Shown here one piece after another: positions 1 to 9,389 of a stretch of DNA of 64,000 nt. Positions within the stretch are counted from its first letter, which is position 1; every line of letters begins with the position of its first letter. The notes beneath the pieces were generated by a model. The model saw only the letters and a list, made by a program, of their open reading frames with translations, did not search any database and was not told the DNA's origin. Source of the stretch: Knoellia sp031844405 (GTDB lineage Bacteria > Actinomycetota > Actinomycetes > Actinomycetales > Dermatophilaceae); contig JAUZVC010000001.1 of NCBI GenBank assembly GCA_031844405.1, positions 434,001 through 498,000 of the forward strand, given 5' to 3'. The position numbers and the translations under genes were made by a program.

Positions 1-731
1 ATGGTGTCGGGAGCGCCCTCACGCGCCAGCAGCGTCGCGCCGACGCCGTCGTCGCGACGACGGAGTCCTTCGCCGAGGTCCTGCGCTCGCGCAGCGTCGG
101 GTCGGTCCACGTCGTGCGCAACGCGGCCCACGAGGTGCCGGGCTACGCCCAGCACGTCGTCCACCGCGAGTCGGGCCCCCTCCACGTCCTGTATGCCGGC
201 ACGATCGGCCGGGCGCACGGGCTCGGCACCGCGGTCCGCGCCGCCGCCCTGGCCCGCGAACGCGGCGTCGACGTCCGGCTGCGGTTCCTCGGTGCGGGAG
301 CCGACCTCGGCCACCTGCGCCGGCTCGCCGAGGAGCTGCGCGCGCCCGTCGAGTTCCTCGACCCGGTGCCCCGCCGTCTCATGGGACCGCACTACGCGTG
401 GGCCGACACGGCGCTGGTCTCGCTGCGTCCGTGGGAGGCGCTCGAGCTCGCGGTGCCCTCCAAGCTCTACGAGCTCATGGGGCTCGGGCTCCACGTCTCC
501 GCCGTCGTCTCGGGGGAGGCCGGTCAGATCGTCGAGCAGACCGGGGCCGGAACCCTCACCGCACCCGGCGACGTCGACCAGCTCGCCCGGGCGTGGGCCT
601 CGCTCCACGCCGACCGCAGCCTCCTCGACGTCTCGGACCGGGCCCGTGACTGGGCGCGGGAGCACGCCGACGCGACCCGGCTCGGCGAGGCCTACCGCAC
701 CCTGCTGCAGTCGATGAGAGCCCGTGTCTGA
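1..731 (+). CDS. Glycosyltransferase family 4 protein, C-terminal part (5' end outside window)
   Basis: Partial gene: the reading frame is open from base 3 with no start in the window. The translated part (about 242 residues) is the C-terminal Rossmann lobe of a GT-B glycosyltransferase: a VVRNAA linker, an LYAGTIGRAHGLGT donor-lobe strand/loop, and a KLYELMGLGLHV segment in the position of the usual E-x7-E nucleotide-sugar motif. It would transfer a sugar from a nucleotide donor in the cytoplasm during glycan assembly. The end overlaps the GTG of the next glycosyltransferase by 8 bases, so the two are translationally coupled. The family assignment is good; donor and acceptor cannot be told. 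A shorter in-frame ATG start would remove conserved linker residues and was not used. Confidence 0.8.
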   Translation, partial: GVGSALTRQQRRADAVVATTESFAEVLRSRSVGSVHVVRNAAHEVPGYAQHVVHRESGPLHVLYAGTIGRAHGLGTAVRAAALARERGVDVRLRFLGAGADLGHLRRLAEELRAPVEFLDPVPRRLMGPHYAWADTALVSLRPWEALELAVPSKLYELMGLGLHVSAVVSGEAGQIVEQTGAGTLTAPGDVDQLARAWASLHADRSLLDVSDRARDWAREHADATRLGEAYRTLLQSMRARV

Positions 732-2523
732 GCCGCCCACGGCGGCGCGGTGGCGAGTGCTCGTCGGCAACGCGCGCGCGGTCTCGGCAGTCGCTGCGCA
801 CGGGCTCGAGGACGACCCGGTGCGACTCGCCCTCCTCGCCGCCCGCCGCCTGCCCGCGTCGTGGCGGGCGCCCCTGTCCCGGGTCCTCACGACCACGGGA
901 CGGAGCCTCGGGCGACGCTCGCCCCACGTGCTCGCGCTCCTGCTCGCCGACCACCCCGAGCAGGCCCGGGCGGCGCTGGGACCGATCGACGGGCGCAGCC
1001 GGGGACGGCTGTCCGCGGAGCTCGCGGTCCAGCTCGACGCCGACCTCCCGGACGACCTCCCGCCGAGTGGCAGGGCGCGGGCCGCGTGGCAGCGCGGTGA
1101 TGTCAGCGAGGCGCTCGCCGCCCTCGACGGTGCCGGTTCGGCGTCGTCGCGACGCCAGCGGGCCCGCCTCGCCTCCGAGGTCGACGTGCTCACGCCCGGA
1201 CGCAGGCTCTCGGTGCCGACGCCGTCGCCGGCGGTGAACGCACCCTCCCGGGCTGCGACGGGACGTGGCGACCCGGTCGCGCGCGGCGACGGTGGTCACC
1301 GGGTCCTCCACCTCCTCACGAACTCACTCCCGCGGACCCGGTCCGGCTACGCCTACCGGTCGCACGCCGTCCTGCGCGCCCAGCAGGCCGAGGGCATGAC
1401 CGTCGAGGCCGTGACGCGGCTCGGCTACCCCGTGACCGTCGGCGTGCCATGGGCGGGCGAGGTCGACGTCGTCGAGGGCGTCACCTACCGCCGCCTGCTC
1501 CCGTCCCGCATGGCGACGACAGCCGAGGGCCGCCTGGCCCAGACCGCGGAGCTGCTCGTGCGGCACGTCGACCGCCTCGGCGCCGACCTGCTGCACACGA
1601 CGACGCACTTCCCCAACGCCCTCGTCGCACGCGCGGTCGCCGAGGCCACCGGCCGCCCGTGGGTCTACGAGGCGCGGGGCCAGCTCGAGAAGACGTGGGT
1701 CGCCTCCCGGCCGTCCGAACAGCGCGCGGCGGCAGCGGCGAGCGAGCGCTACGCCCTGTGGCGTGAGCGCGAGACCGAGGTCGCCGTCGAGGCCGACCAC
1801 CTCGTCGTCCTGTCCGAGGTGCTCAAGGAGGACTTCGTCGCCCGCGGCGTTCCGCGCGAGCGCGTCACCGTCGTCCCCAACGCGGTCGACGACGAGCTCC
1901 TCGACCCCGCCCTCGTGTGCTCGCCCGCGGACGCGCGCGCCCGGCTCGGGCTGCCGCGCGACGGGTTCTGGGTGGGGACCGTCTCGTCGGTCGTCGGCTA
2001 CGAAGGGCTGGACGACCTGCTGCGCGCCGTCGCCGAGCTGCGGGCCACCGGCCTCGACGTCCGCTGCGCGATCGCCGGTGACGGCACGGCGCGTCCGGGC
2101 CTCGCGGCTCTTGCCGAGACGCTGGGACTGTCCTCGGTCGTGGTCCTGCCCGGGCGCGTGCCCAAGGAGCTCACTCCGGTCTGGCACCGTGCCCTCGACG
2201 TCTTCACCGTCCCCCGCCGGGACACCGACGTGACCCGCTCGGTCACCCCGCTCAAGCCGATCGAGGCCATGGCGGCGGGCCGCCCGGTCGTGGCCAGCGA
2301 CCTGCCGGCCCTCGCCGAGATCGTCGGCGCACCCGGCACCGGCCTGCTCAGCACGCCGGAGGACCCCTCGTCGCTGGCGGGTAGACTCCGGGAGCTGTAC
2401 GACGATGAGGCCCTGCGTCACGCGCTGGGCTCTCGGGGCCGAGAGTTCGCGGCGACACGGACGTGGCGCGCCATGGCCGGCCGCTACGACTCCATCTACC
2501 GGGCCCTTGGGAGGACGACGTGA
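724..2523 (+). CDS. Glycosyltransferase family 4 with N-terminal helical extension
   Basis: 599 residues. The GTG start overlaps the previous stop. Residues 1 to about 190 are an Arg/Ala-rich, probably helical region that I do not recognise. A GT4 domain follows: LHLLTNSLPRTRSGYAYR at about 198 (acceptor-lobe start), VVPNAVDDELL near 380, GTVSSVVGYEGLDDLL near 417, VVLPGRVP near 475 and PLKPIEAMAAGRPVVAS near 508 containing the conserved donor-binding Glu. It probably acts on the cytoplasmic face as one of the sugar transferases of the exported polysaccharide, since the ABC exporter follows with a GTGA overlap. The same motif set (SGYAYR/TGYTLR, VGYxSSxVxYEG, TPLKPxEA) recurs in the two large transferases later in the locus, so these are paralogues. 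Substrate unknown. Confidence 0.85.
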   Translation: MSEPPTAARWRVLVGNARAVSAVAAHGLEDDPVRLALLAARRLPASWRAPLSRVLTTTGRSLGRRSPHVLALLLADHPEQARAALGPIDGRSRGRLSAELAVQLDADLPDDLPPSGRARAAWQRGDVSEALAALDGAGSASSRRQRARLASEVDVLTPGRRLSVPTPSPAVNAPSRAATGRGDPVARGDGGHRVLHLLTNSLPRTRSGYAYRSHAVLRAQQAEGMTVEAVTRLGYPVTVGVPWAGEVDVVEGVTYRRLLPSRMATTAEGRLAQTAELLVRHVDRLGADLLHTTTHFPNALVARAVAEATGRPWVYEARGQLEKTWVASRPSEQRAAAAASERYALWRERETEVAVEADHLVVLSEVLKEDFVARGVPRERVTVVPNAVDDELLDPALVCSPADARARLGLPRDGFWVGTVSSVVGYEGLDDLLRAVAELRATGLDVRCAIAGDGTARPGLAALAETLGLSSVVVLPGRVPKELTPVWHRALDVFTVPRRDTDVTRSVTPLKPIEAMAAGRPVVASDLPALAEIVGAPGTGLLSTPEDPSSLAGRLRELYDDEALRHALGSRGREFAATRTWRAMAGRYDSIYRALGRTT

Positions 2524-3416
2524 GGCCGCAGGAACGTCGCAACGGCAAGGGGACGGCATACGAGGGTCCGGTCGTCGAGCGCGTCGACGTCAGCCGGCTC
2601 GTCCCCGTGGGGCGGCGCGCGCCGCTGGGCTCCTACATCGGGCAGCTCTGGGGCCACCGGTGGTTCATCTGGGCCGACTCGCGCGCCCGGGCCTTCGCCG
2701 GCAACCGCGACACGCTGCTCGGCCGGTTCTGGCTCGTCGGGCGCCCGGTCCTCGACGGCTTCACCTACTTCCTCGTCTTCGGGCTGCTGCTCAACGCGAG
2801 CCGTGGCGTCGAGAACTACATCGGCTTCCTCATCATCGGCGTCTTCATGTTCCAGTTCAGCTCGAAGGCGCTCACCGGTGGCGCCGGGGCGATGTCGGCG
2901 GGCAAGAACATCATCCGCGCCTTCACGTTCCCGCGGGCCGCGATCCCGCTCGCCCTCGTGGTGCGCGAGACCATCTCGATGTTCCCCGTGATCCTCACGA
3001 TGTTCGTGATGATCCTCGTCATCCCGCCGCATGCGACCCTGTCCTGGTACTGGCTGCTCTTCCCGGCCGTCGTCGTCCTCCAGGCGCTCTTCAACTTCGG
3101 CCTGACGATGTATGCCGCCCGCCTCGCCGCTGCGATCCCGGACCTGCGCCTCGTGCTGGGGTTCTTCTCGCGGTTCTGGATGTACGGCTCGGGCGTCATG
3201 TACTCCATCGACCGCTGGATCGAGCACCCCGGCCTCCTGGCTGCGATGCAGATCAACCCGACCTACTGCGTCCTCGAGATCTCGCGCGACCTCCTCCTCT
3301 ACGCACGCATGCCGGACGTCACCCTGTGGCTGACGCTGGCCGCGTGGGCCCTGGTGACCCCGATCTTCGGCTTCATCTACTTCTGGCAGGGAGAGGAGAG
3401 CTACGGCCGTGAGTGA
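2520..3416 (+). CDS. ABC-2 type polysaccharide export permease (Wzm-like)
   Basis: 298 residues from the GTG that overlaps the preceding stop as GTGA, with a GGGAGG ribosome site about 6 bases upstream; longer in-frame starts lie inside the upstream gene and were rejected. The protein has a soluble N-terminus of about 60 residues with the amphipathic RARAFAGNRDTLLGRFWL stretch typical of the family, then about six hydrophobic helices (FTYFLVFGLLL, IGFLIIGVFMFQF, FPVILTMFVMILVI, YWLLFPAVVVL, the RFWMYGSGVMYSI region, and a final LAAWALVTPIFGFIYF). With the ATPase next door, which overlaps by 8 bases, it should form the channel that moves a lipid-linked glycan across the membrane. Homologues export O-antigens, capsules and teichoic acids; which glycan is moved here is inferred from the neighbours. 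Confidence 0.87.
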   Translation: MRPQERRNGKGTAYEGPVVERVDVSRLVPVGRRAPLGSYIGQLWGHRWFIWADSRARAFAGNRDTLLGRFWLVGRPVLDGFTYFLVFGLLLNASRGVENYIGFLIIGVFMFQFSSKALTGGAGAMSAGKNIIRAFTFPRAAIPLALVVRETISMFPVILTMFVMILVIPPHATLSWYWLLFPAVVVLQALFNFGLTMYAARLAAAIPDLRLVLGFFSRFWMYGSGVMYSIDRWIEHPGLLAAMQINPTYCVLEISRDLLLYARMPDVTLWLTLAAWALVTPIFGFIYFWQGEESYGRE

Positions 3417-4335
3417 GACCCAGGCCCAGGACGCCCCCAAGAAGGGCATCGAGGTCCCGCTGGGCGAACCCACGGTGAGCGTGCGCCGCCTCTCGGTCCA
3501 CTACCGGGTCTCGAGCTCCGAGCACCAGCATGGACCCGTCTCTCGCCGCGACCGGGTCGCCCGGCGCCTCGGGTGGAACCGGGTCGTCACGGTGCGTGCC
3601 GTCGACGACGTGTCCTTCGTCGCGCGCGCGGGCGAGTCGATCGGCGTCGTCGGGCACAACGGCTCCGGCAAGAGCACGATGCTGCGCGTCATGGCCGGGC
3701 TCGAGACCCCCACCGCGGGGGACGTGCTCGCGACCTCGACCCCCTCGTTCCTCGGGGTCAACGCCGCCCTCCTGCCCGAGCTGTCGGGACTGCAGAACGT
3801 CCGCCTCGGCCTCTTCGCCATGGGCAAGACGCCCGACGACCTCAAGGACCTCATTCCCGAGATCCTCGACCTCGCGGCCCTGGGTCCGGCGATCCACCGC
3901 CCGATGAAGACCTACTCCTCCGGCATGGGGGCGCGCCTCCGGTTCGCGATCGCGGCGACGGCCCGCCCGGAGATCCTCCTCATCGACGAGGCACTCGCGA
4001 CCGGGGACGTGGCGTCGAAGGAGCGCAGCGAGGAGAAGATGGCCGAGATCCGCCGGGCGGCCGGCACGATCTTCCTCGTCTCCCACGTCGCCCAGACCGT
4101 CGAGGAGATGTGCACCCGCGCCATCTGGCTGCACCAGGGCCGCATGGTCCTCGACGGCCCCGCCTACGAGACCGCTCGGGCCTACCGCTGGTGGGCCTGG
4201 AACCTCGCCCAGGGCGAGACCGAGAAGGCCGAAGGGCTCCTCGAGGACGCCCGCGCGCAGCTGCGCGCCACCGTCGTCCACCCGGAGGACCCGACCACCG
4301 ACCGCCACATCGCCCGACACTCCAACCCCACCTGA
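3409..4335 (+). CDS. ABC transporter ATP-binding protein for polysaccharide export (Wzt/TagH-like)
   Basis: 308 residues from GTG overlapping the permease stop. Walker A is GHNGSGKST near residue 83, the signature is YSSGMGARLRF near 167, Walker B is ILLIDEALATGD near 187, and the switch His is in LVSHV near 223. The insertion between the N-terminal HYRV segment and the first core strand, and the SSGM version of the signature, are characteristic of the polysaccharide-export ABC subfamily. The long C-terminal cargo-binding domain of some Wzt proteins is absent; only about 60 residues follow the switch, so recognition of a terminal sugar modification is unlikely. It powers the adjacent permease. 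wecB starts 8 bases after its stop. Confidence 0.9.
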   Translation: MSETQAQDAPKKGIEVPLGEPTVSVRRLSVHYRVSSSEHQHGPVSRRDRVARRLGWNRVVTVRAVDDVSFVARAGESIGVVGHNGSGKSTMLRVMAGLETPTAGDVLATSTPSFLGVNAALLPELSGLQNVRLGLFAMGKTPDDLKDLIPEILDLAALGPAIHRPMKTYSSGMGARLRFAIAATARPEILLIDEALATGDVASKERSEEKMAEIRRAAGTIFLVSHVAQTVEEMCTRAIWLHQGRMVLDGPAYETARAYRWWAWNLAQGETEKAEGLLEDARAQLRATVVHPEDPTTDRHIARHSNPT

Positions 4336-4343
4336 GAGACCCC

Positions 4344-5492
4344 ATGCCGAAGCGCATCATGACCATCTACGGAACCCGACCGGAGGCCATCAAGGTCGCA
4401 CCCGTGATCCGCGCCATCGAGGAGCACCCCGACCTCGAGTCGGTCACCGTCGTCACCGGTCAGCACCGCGAGATGCTCGACCAGGTCAACGAGATCTTCG
4501 GCATCGTCCCCGACCACGACCTCGACGTCTTCGCCCACGGCCAGACCCTCAACGGCCTCATGGCCAAGGTCTTCGACCGGCTCGACCCGGTCCTCGTCGA
4601 CATGGCCCCGGACGCCGTCGTCGTGCAGGGAGACACCTCGACGGTCGCGGCAGCCTCGATCGCCGCCTTCTACCGGCACATCCCGGTGGTCCACCTCGAG
4701 GCCGGCCTGCGCAGCGGCGACATCTCCTCGCCGTTCCCCGAGGAGGCGAACCGCAAGATCACGAGTCAGATCGCCGCCCTCCACCTCGCACCCACCACCA
4801 CGTCGCGCGACAACCTCCTGCGCGAGTCGCTGCCGGGCGAGACGATCGCGGTCACCGGCAACACCGTCATCGACGCCCTGCTGCACACCGTCGAGCAGGA
4901 CATCCCCTACGCCGACGAGCGGCTGCTCGAGGCGGAGCGGGCAGGGCGCCCGGTCATCCTCGTGACGACGCACCGCCGAGAGAACTGGGGAGGGGCGATG
5001 GAGGGCGTGGGCCGGGCGCTGCGGCGGCTCGCCGAGCGCTACCCGGACCACCTCATCGTGCTTCCGGCGCACCGCAACCCGATCGTGCGCGAGGCCGTCC
5101 TGCCACAGGTCGAGGGGCTCGCCAACGTGCTCGTCACCGAACCCCTCGCCTACGGCGAGTTCACCCGCCTCATGAAGGCCGCGACGATCGTCCTCACCGA
5201 CTCCGGCGGCGTGCAGGAGGAGGCGCCGTCCCTCGGCAAGCCCGTCCTCGTCATGCGCGAGAACACCGAGCGCCCCGAGGCCGTCCACGCCGGCACGGTC
5301 AAGCTCATCGGCACCGGTGAGGAGCGCATCGTCACGGAGGTGTCGCGTCTCGTGGACGATGCGACGGCATACGCGGAGATGTCGAACGCCGTGAACCCCT
5401 ACGGTGACGGCGAGGCCGCCGCCCGCTCGGTCGCCGCGATCGCCGCGCTCTTCGGGCTCGGCGAGCGCCTCCCGGACTTCAGGGAGGCCTGA
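4344..5492 (+). CDS. wecB: UDP-N-acetylglucosamine 2-epimerase (non-hydrolysing)
   Basis: 382 residues, the normal family length. The ATG follows the upstream stop by 8 bases. Visible motifs: GTRPEAIK at 8-15, TGQHREM near 43, VQGDTSTVAAA near 93, HLEAGLRSGD near 115, THRRENWG near 210, LTDSGGVQEEAPSLGKP near 285 and RENTERPE just after, which are the UDP- and substrate-binding blocks of the epimerase. It interconverts UDP-GlcNAc and UDP-ManNAc in the cytoplasm. With wecC in the same locus, this gives UDP-ManNAcA, the likely uronic-acid building block of the exported polymer. The next gene starts 2 bases after its stop, continuing the operon. Confidence 0.93.
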   Translation: MPKRIMTIYGTRPEAIKVAPVIRAIEEHPDLESVTVVTGQHREMLDQVNEIFGIVPDHDLDVFAHGQTLNGLMAKVFDRLDPVLVDMAPDAVVVQGDTSTVAAASIAAFYRHIPVVHLEAGLRSGDISSPFPEEANRKITSQIAALHLAPTTTSRDNLLRESLPGETIAVTGNTVIDALLHTVEQDIPYADERLLEAERAGRPVILVTTHRRENWGGAMEGVGRALRRLAERYPDHLIVLPAHRNPIVREAVLPQVEGLANVLVTEPLAYGEFTRLMKAATIVLTDSGGVQEEAPSLGKPVLVMRENTERPEAVHAGTVKLIGTGEERIVTEVSRLVDDATAYAEMSNAVNPYGDGEAAARSVAAIAALFGLGERLPDFREA

Positions 5493-5494
5493 CG

Positions 5495-8400
5495 GTGAAC
5501 GAGCCCGCCGGCGAGAAGTCCGCCGCGACCACGTCCACCCCGGTCCGCGCCGGAGGCAAGGCCGCCCGAACGCGGGTCCGCACGGCCACGGTCGCCGGCG
5601 GTGCCGGCGCGGTGGTCGTGCTCGTCCTCCTCGCACTCGCCGCCGTCCGGGGGTCGGTGGCGCTCGCTGTCGCCGCCGTCCTGCTCGGCGCCGCGCTCGT
5701 CCTCGGCGCCTGCGTGGCCGTGCTGCGGACCGTCGAACGGATGGCTGCGGCCAGCGACCGGCGAGCGACGGAGACGCGCCGGCTGGAGGCGCTCACCCGC
5801 GAGGTGTCGAGGACGTCGACGACCGGTCTCGAGGGAGTCACCGCAGGTTTGGACGACGCCCGGACCGACGTGGGACGCCTCAAGCGCGATGTCAAGGTCC
5901 TGCGTGAGCGCGTCCCGGCGGGCTTCCTCGAGTCGCTCCAGTCCGACCTCGTCGACCTCCGCGGCTCGACGCGAGAGACCGTCCGCAGCACCTTCGAGTC
6001 CGGGATCCAGCTCGGCCGCGAACCGCGCTCCCTGCTCTCTCGCGAGCTCGCGCGCACGCTTTTCCGTGACTACCTCGAGGGGGACGACCTCCTCGAGCTG
6101 CGCCCGCTCATCGAGTCCTTCGACCTGCTCGAGGACCAGAGCCTCACGACGTTGCGCCGGCTGTACCGCCACTACCGCACCGCCGGCTACTGGGACCTCG
6201 CGCTCAAGGTCGTCGAGGTCGTGGGGGCCAAGACCGGCCGCGAGTCCGACGCCTACGCGGTGGCGCGGCTCGAGCACGAGATCGAGGTGTTCACGCACCC
6301 GACCCTCGTGACCTCGACCTTGGCCGAGGGGTCGGCCCACGACCCGCGCGGCCCGATCCTCCACATGGTCGGCCGGGTCCTGCCCGACACCCAGACCGGC
6401 TACACGCTCCGCACCCACTACACGGCACTCGCGCAGGCCCGCCGCCGCCTGCCCGTGGCAGTGGTGGGCCAGGTGGGGATCACCGAGCGGGCCGTCACCG
6501 AGATCGAGAGCTACACGCACGACGGCATCGACTACCACCTCCTCCCCGGAGAGGCGCGCAACCACATGCTCCTCGACGACTGGCTGCGGCTCAACATCGA
6601 CGCGCTCGCCGAGCTCGTCCAGCGCCTGCGCCCGAGCATCCTGCACGCCCAGTCGGACTTCCTCAACGCCCTCATCGTCCACGTCGTCGGAACCCGTCTG
6701 GGCATCCCGACGGTCTACGAGTCCCGCGGCTTCTGGGAGGAGTCATGGCTCTCGCGACGGCTCGTCGCGAACCGGTGGCGCCACTCCGCGGAGACGATGT
6801 TCGACCTCTACGGCCTGCCCGCGGCCTACACGCTGCGCAAGAACGCCGAGGAGTCCGCGCGGCTCCTGCCCGACCACGTCTTCACGCTCGCCGACGTCAT
6901 GCGCGACCACATCCTCGAGTCGGCACACGGCAAGATCGACCCCGCGCGGGTGACGCTCGTGCCCAACGCGGTCGAGTCGGAGAACTTCCCGGTCCAGGAG
7001 CCCGACCGCGAGCTCGCCGCCGAGATCGGGCTACCCGAGAATGCGGTCGTCGTCGGCTACATCTCCTCGATGGTCGAGTACGAGGGCATCCGGACGCTCA
7101 TCGAGGCCTACCGCCTCGCCACGGCCACGTCCGATCAGCCCCTGTGCCTGCTGCTCGTCGGCGACGGGGACCACCTCAAGGTCCTCCAGGAGCAGGTGGA
7201 GCGCGACCAGGTCGCCGACGTCTTCTTCACCGGCCGAGTGCCTCACGCGGACGTCCTGCGCTACTACGGCCTCATCGACGTCTTCGTCGTGCCGCGCAAG
7301 AAGTCGCAGGTGGCCGACCTCGTCACCCCGCTCAAGCCGTTCGAGGCCTTCTCCACCGGGCGGGCGGTGATCCTCTCCGACGTCGGCGCGCTCCGCGAGA
7401 TCGCCGACCAGTCCCGCGCCGTCGAGACCTTCAGGGCCGACGACGCGGACGACCTCGCCCGGGCCCTGCTGCGACTCACCGGCGACCCGGAGCGCCGCCG
7501 CGAGCTCGGGGCGCGCGCCGCTCGCTGGGTGCGCAACCACCGATCATGGGACAGGAACGTGAACGAGTACTACCGCGTCTACCGCCAGCTCGGCTACGAC
7601 GGGCCGGCCAACCTCGTCGTCGAGTCGCAGATCGCGCTCGAGGAGCGTGGGGTCAACCCCGGCGAGCTCGTCGAGCAGCTCGCCGCGGCGTCGCTGCCCG
7701 GGCTCAAGGGCTGGTTCACGATCCAGGACATCCGTCAGTCGGCCCAGTCGGTCCTCGACGACGGATGGCGGTTCGCGAGCTTCGAGCCGGTCCCGGTCGC
7801 CACGATCGAGGACTGGGCGCGCTACGGGCGCGAGCACCGGTCGTGGGGCTTCCACCTGCACGCGTGGGAGTTCATGGACCCGTTCCTGCGCGCCTACGAC
7901 GAGACCGGCGAGCGCCGATGGCTCGACGAGGCGGTGCGCATCGCTCTCTCCTGGGTCGCGATCCACCGCGGCGCCGACGACGAGAACGACCCCATGGCCT
8001 GGTACGACATGTCGCAGTCCCTGCGCCTCCCGCGCCTCCTCGCGCTCGCCCTGCGTGCCGCCCGAGTGCCTGACCTGCGTGACGACGCCGTCGTCCTCGC
8101 CGAGGCGGTCGCCTGGCACCTCGACGAGCTGCACGAGGATCGTGCCTTCAATCCGAACAACAACCACGGCTTCTACACCGCGGTGTCGCAGGTGCACGCG
8201 GCGAAGTACGCGTGGATGTTCCCGGACGCGTCGGCGACGGACACCGAAGGCCGTGTGCGCCTCGCACAGATGGCGGTGTCGCAGTTCGCCGAGGACGGCG
8301 TGCACCTCGAGCACTCACCGGACTACCACCGCATGCTGCTCGCCTCGTTCGAGCTCGCCGTCAAGGACGGTCTCATCGAGGACCCGGAGGTCAAGGGTCG

Positions 8401-9352
8401 CGTCGAGCGCGCGGCGCGAGTGCTGGGCTGGATGGTCCAGCCGGACGGCGCACTCGTGCAGTTCGGCGACTCGCCGGAGACGAAGATGGTTCGTCCCGAC
8501 GCGGGCTCGATCGACCCCCAGACCGAGTTCATCCTGTCCGACGGGAGCCGTGGGGAGCGCCCCACCGAGGAGCTCGCGGTGTACCCGGCGGGGGGCTACG
8601 CCTTCGTCAGGTCCCCGCAGCCGACCGGTCCAGGGACGCTGCGCGACAGCGGCTACCTCGCGTTCAGCGCGGCGTTCCACTCCCGGGCGCACAAGCACGC
8701 GGACGACCTCAACGTCGTCTGGTTCGACCGGGGTCAGCAGATCCTCACCGACGGCGGCCGGTTCGGCTACGGCGACCTCCTGCCGCCGGACTCGCCGCTG
8801 CGGAGCCAGGGCTTCTACTACGCGGCGCCCGAGCGTCAGTACGTCGAGGGCACGATGGCCCACAACACCCTCATGATGGACGGCCGCAACCAGGAGCGCC
8901 GGACCCGCGCCCCCTATGGCAGTGGGCTGCTGGACTGCAGCGCTGAGGACGGGGTCTTCGACCTCTCCGGCCGCGTCCACCACGCCGACTACATCCATCG
9001 GCGCCGGGTCGTCTACCGCCCCGGCGAGGAGCTGCTCGTCAAGGACTCGGTGTTCTCCCAGTCGCCGGAGCCACGTGAGGGCACCCTGTGGTTCAACATC
9101 TCGGGCCACTTCGAGCTCGAGTCCGCGGTCGACGAGGGAGACGTCGTCCTCGTCGCCACGCAGGACGGCGTCACCACTCGGCTCGTCGTCACCGGTCCGG
9201 GCCGGATGCTCGAGCCGGTGCGCGGCCAGACCGAGCCGCTGCGGGGCTGGCGCTCGCGCCAGGACCGCTCGATGGAGCCGACCTGGTCCCTGGGCTTCAC
9301 CTTCCCCATCGAGACCCGGGCCTCGGTCGACACCCGGCTGCGCCTCGCCTGA
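5495..9352 (+). CDS. Membrane-anchored GT4 glycosyltransferase fused to heparinase II/III-like lyase
   Basis: 1285 residues from GTG, 2 bases after wecB. Two hydrophobic helices lie at about 30-52 and 55-80, then a charged coiled-coil-like region (about 85-160). A GT4 domain runs from about 286 (LHMVGRVLPDTQTGYTLR) to 700, with YESRGFWEESWLS, VPNAVESENFP, VGYISSMVEYEGI, VPRKKSQ and TPLKPFEAFSTG. From about 735 to the end is a heparinase II/III-type lyase: a helical toroid domain with NNNHGFYTA near 886 (catalytic Asn/His), EHSPDYHRM near 943 (catalytic Tyr), then the beta-sandwich with FHSRAHKHADDLNVVW near 1058 and AHNTLMMDG near 1125. The catalytic residues of the family are in place. Heparinase-family lyases cleave uronic-acid glycans by beta-elimination, which fits a ManNAcA-containing product. 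Having the transferase and lyase in one chain is unusual. Which side of the membrane the lyase faces is unclear: no signal peptide is seen and GT4 domains use cytosolic nucleotide sugars. Confidence 0.82.
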   Translation: MNEPAGEKSAATTSTPVRAGGKAARTRVRTATVAGGAGAVVVLVLLALAAVRGSVALAVAAVLLGAALVLGACVAVLRTVERMAAASDRRATETRRLEALTREVSRTSTTGLEGVTAGLDDARTDVGRLKRDVKVLRERVPAGFLESLQSDLVDLRGSTRETVRSTFESGIQLGREPRSLLSRELARTLFRDYLEGDDLLELRPLIESFDLLEDQSLTTLRRLYRHYRTAGYWDLALKVVEVVGAKTGRESDAYAVARLEHEIEVFTHPTLVTSTLAEGSAHDPRGPILHMVGRVLPDTQTGYTLRTHYTALAQARRRLPVAVVGQVGITERAVTEIESYTHDGIDYHLLPGEARNHMLLDDWLRLNIDALAELVQRLRPSILHAQSDFLNALIVHVVGTRLGIPTVYESRGFWEESWLSRRLVANRWRHSAETMFDLYGLPAAYTLRKNAEESARLLPDHVFTLADVMRDHILESAHGKIDPARVTLVPNAVESENFPVQEPDRELAAEIGLPENAVVVGYISSMVEYEGIRTLIEAYRLATATSDQPLCLLLVGDGDHLKVLQEQVERDQVADVFFTGRVPHADVLRYYGLIDVFVVPRKKSQVADLVTPLKPFEAFSTGRAVILSDVGALREIADQSRAVETFRADDADDLARALLRLTGDPERRRELGARAARWVRNHRSWDRNVNEYYRVYRQLGYDGPANLVVESQIALEERGVNPGELVEQLAAASLPGLKGWFTIQDIRQSAQSVLDDGWRFASFEPVPVATIEDWARYGREHRSWGFHLHAWEFMDPFLRAYDETGERRWLDEAVRIALSWVAIHRGADDENDPMAWYDMSQSLRLPRLLALALRAARVPDLRDDAVVLAEAVAWHLDELHEDRAFNPNNNHGFYTAVSQVHAAKYAWMFPDASATDTEGRVRLAQMAVSQFAEDGVHLEHSPDYHRMLLASFELAVKDGLIEDPEVKGRVERAARVLGWMVQPDGALVQFGDSPETKMVRPDAGSIDPQTEFILSDGSRGERPTEELAVYPAGGYAFVRSPQPTGPGTLRDSGYLAFSAAFHSRAHKHADDLNVVWFDRGQQILTDGGRFGYGDLLPPDSPLRSQGFYYAAPERQYVEGTMAHNTLMMDGRNQERRTRAPYGSGLLDCSAEDGVFDLSGRVHHADYIHRRRVVYRPGEELLVKDSVFSQSPEPREGTLWFNISGHFELESAVDEGDVVLVATQDGVTTRLVVTGPGRMLEPVRGQTEPLRGWRSRQDRSMEPTWSLGFTFPIETRASVDTRLRLA

Positions 9353-9389
9353 CGGCGACCTCGAGCACTTCCGACGAGAGGACACCACC

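Noticed and set aside
3573..4343. N-terminal extension of wecB across the ATPase gene
   Set aside because: The extra 257 residues are an alternate frame of the ATPase; the epimerase starts with its own GTRPEA block just after the ATG at 4344.
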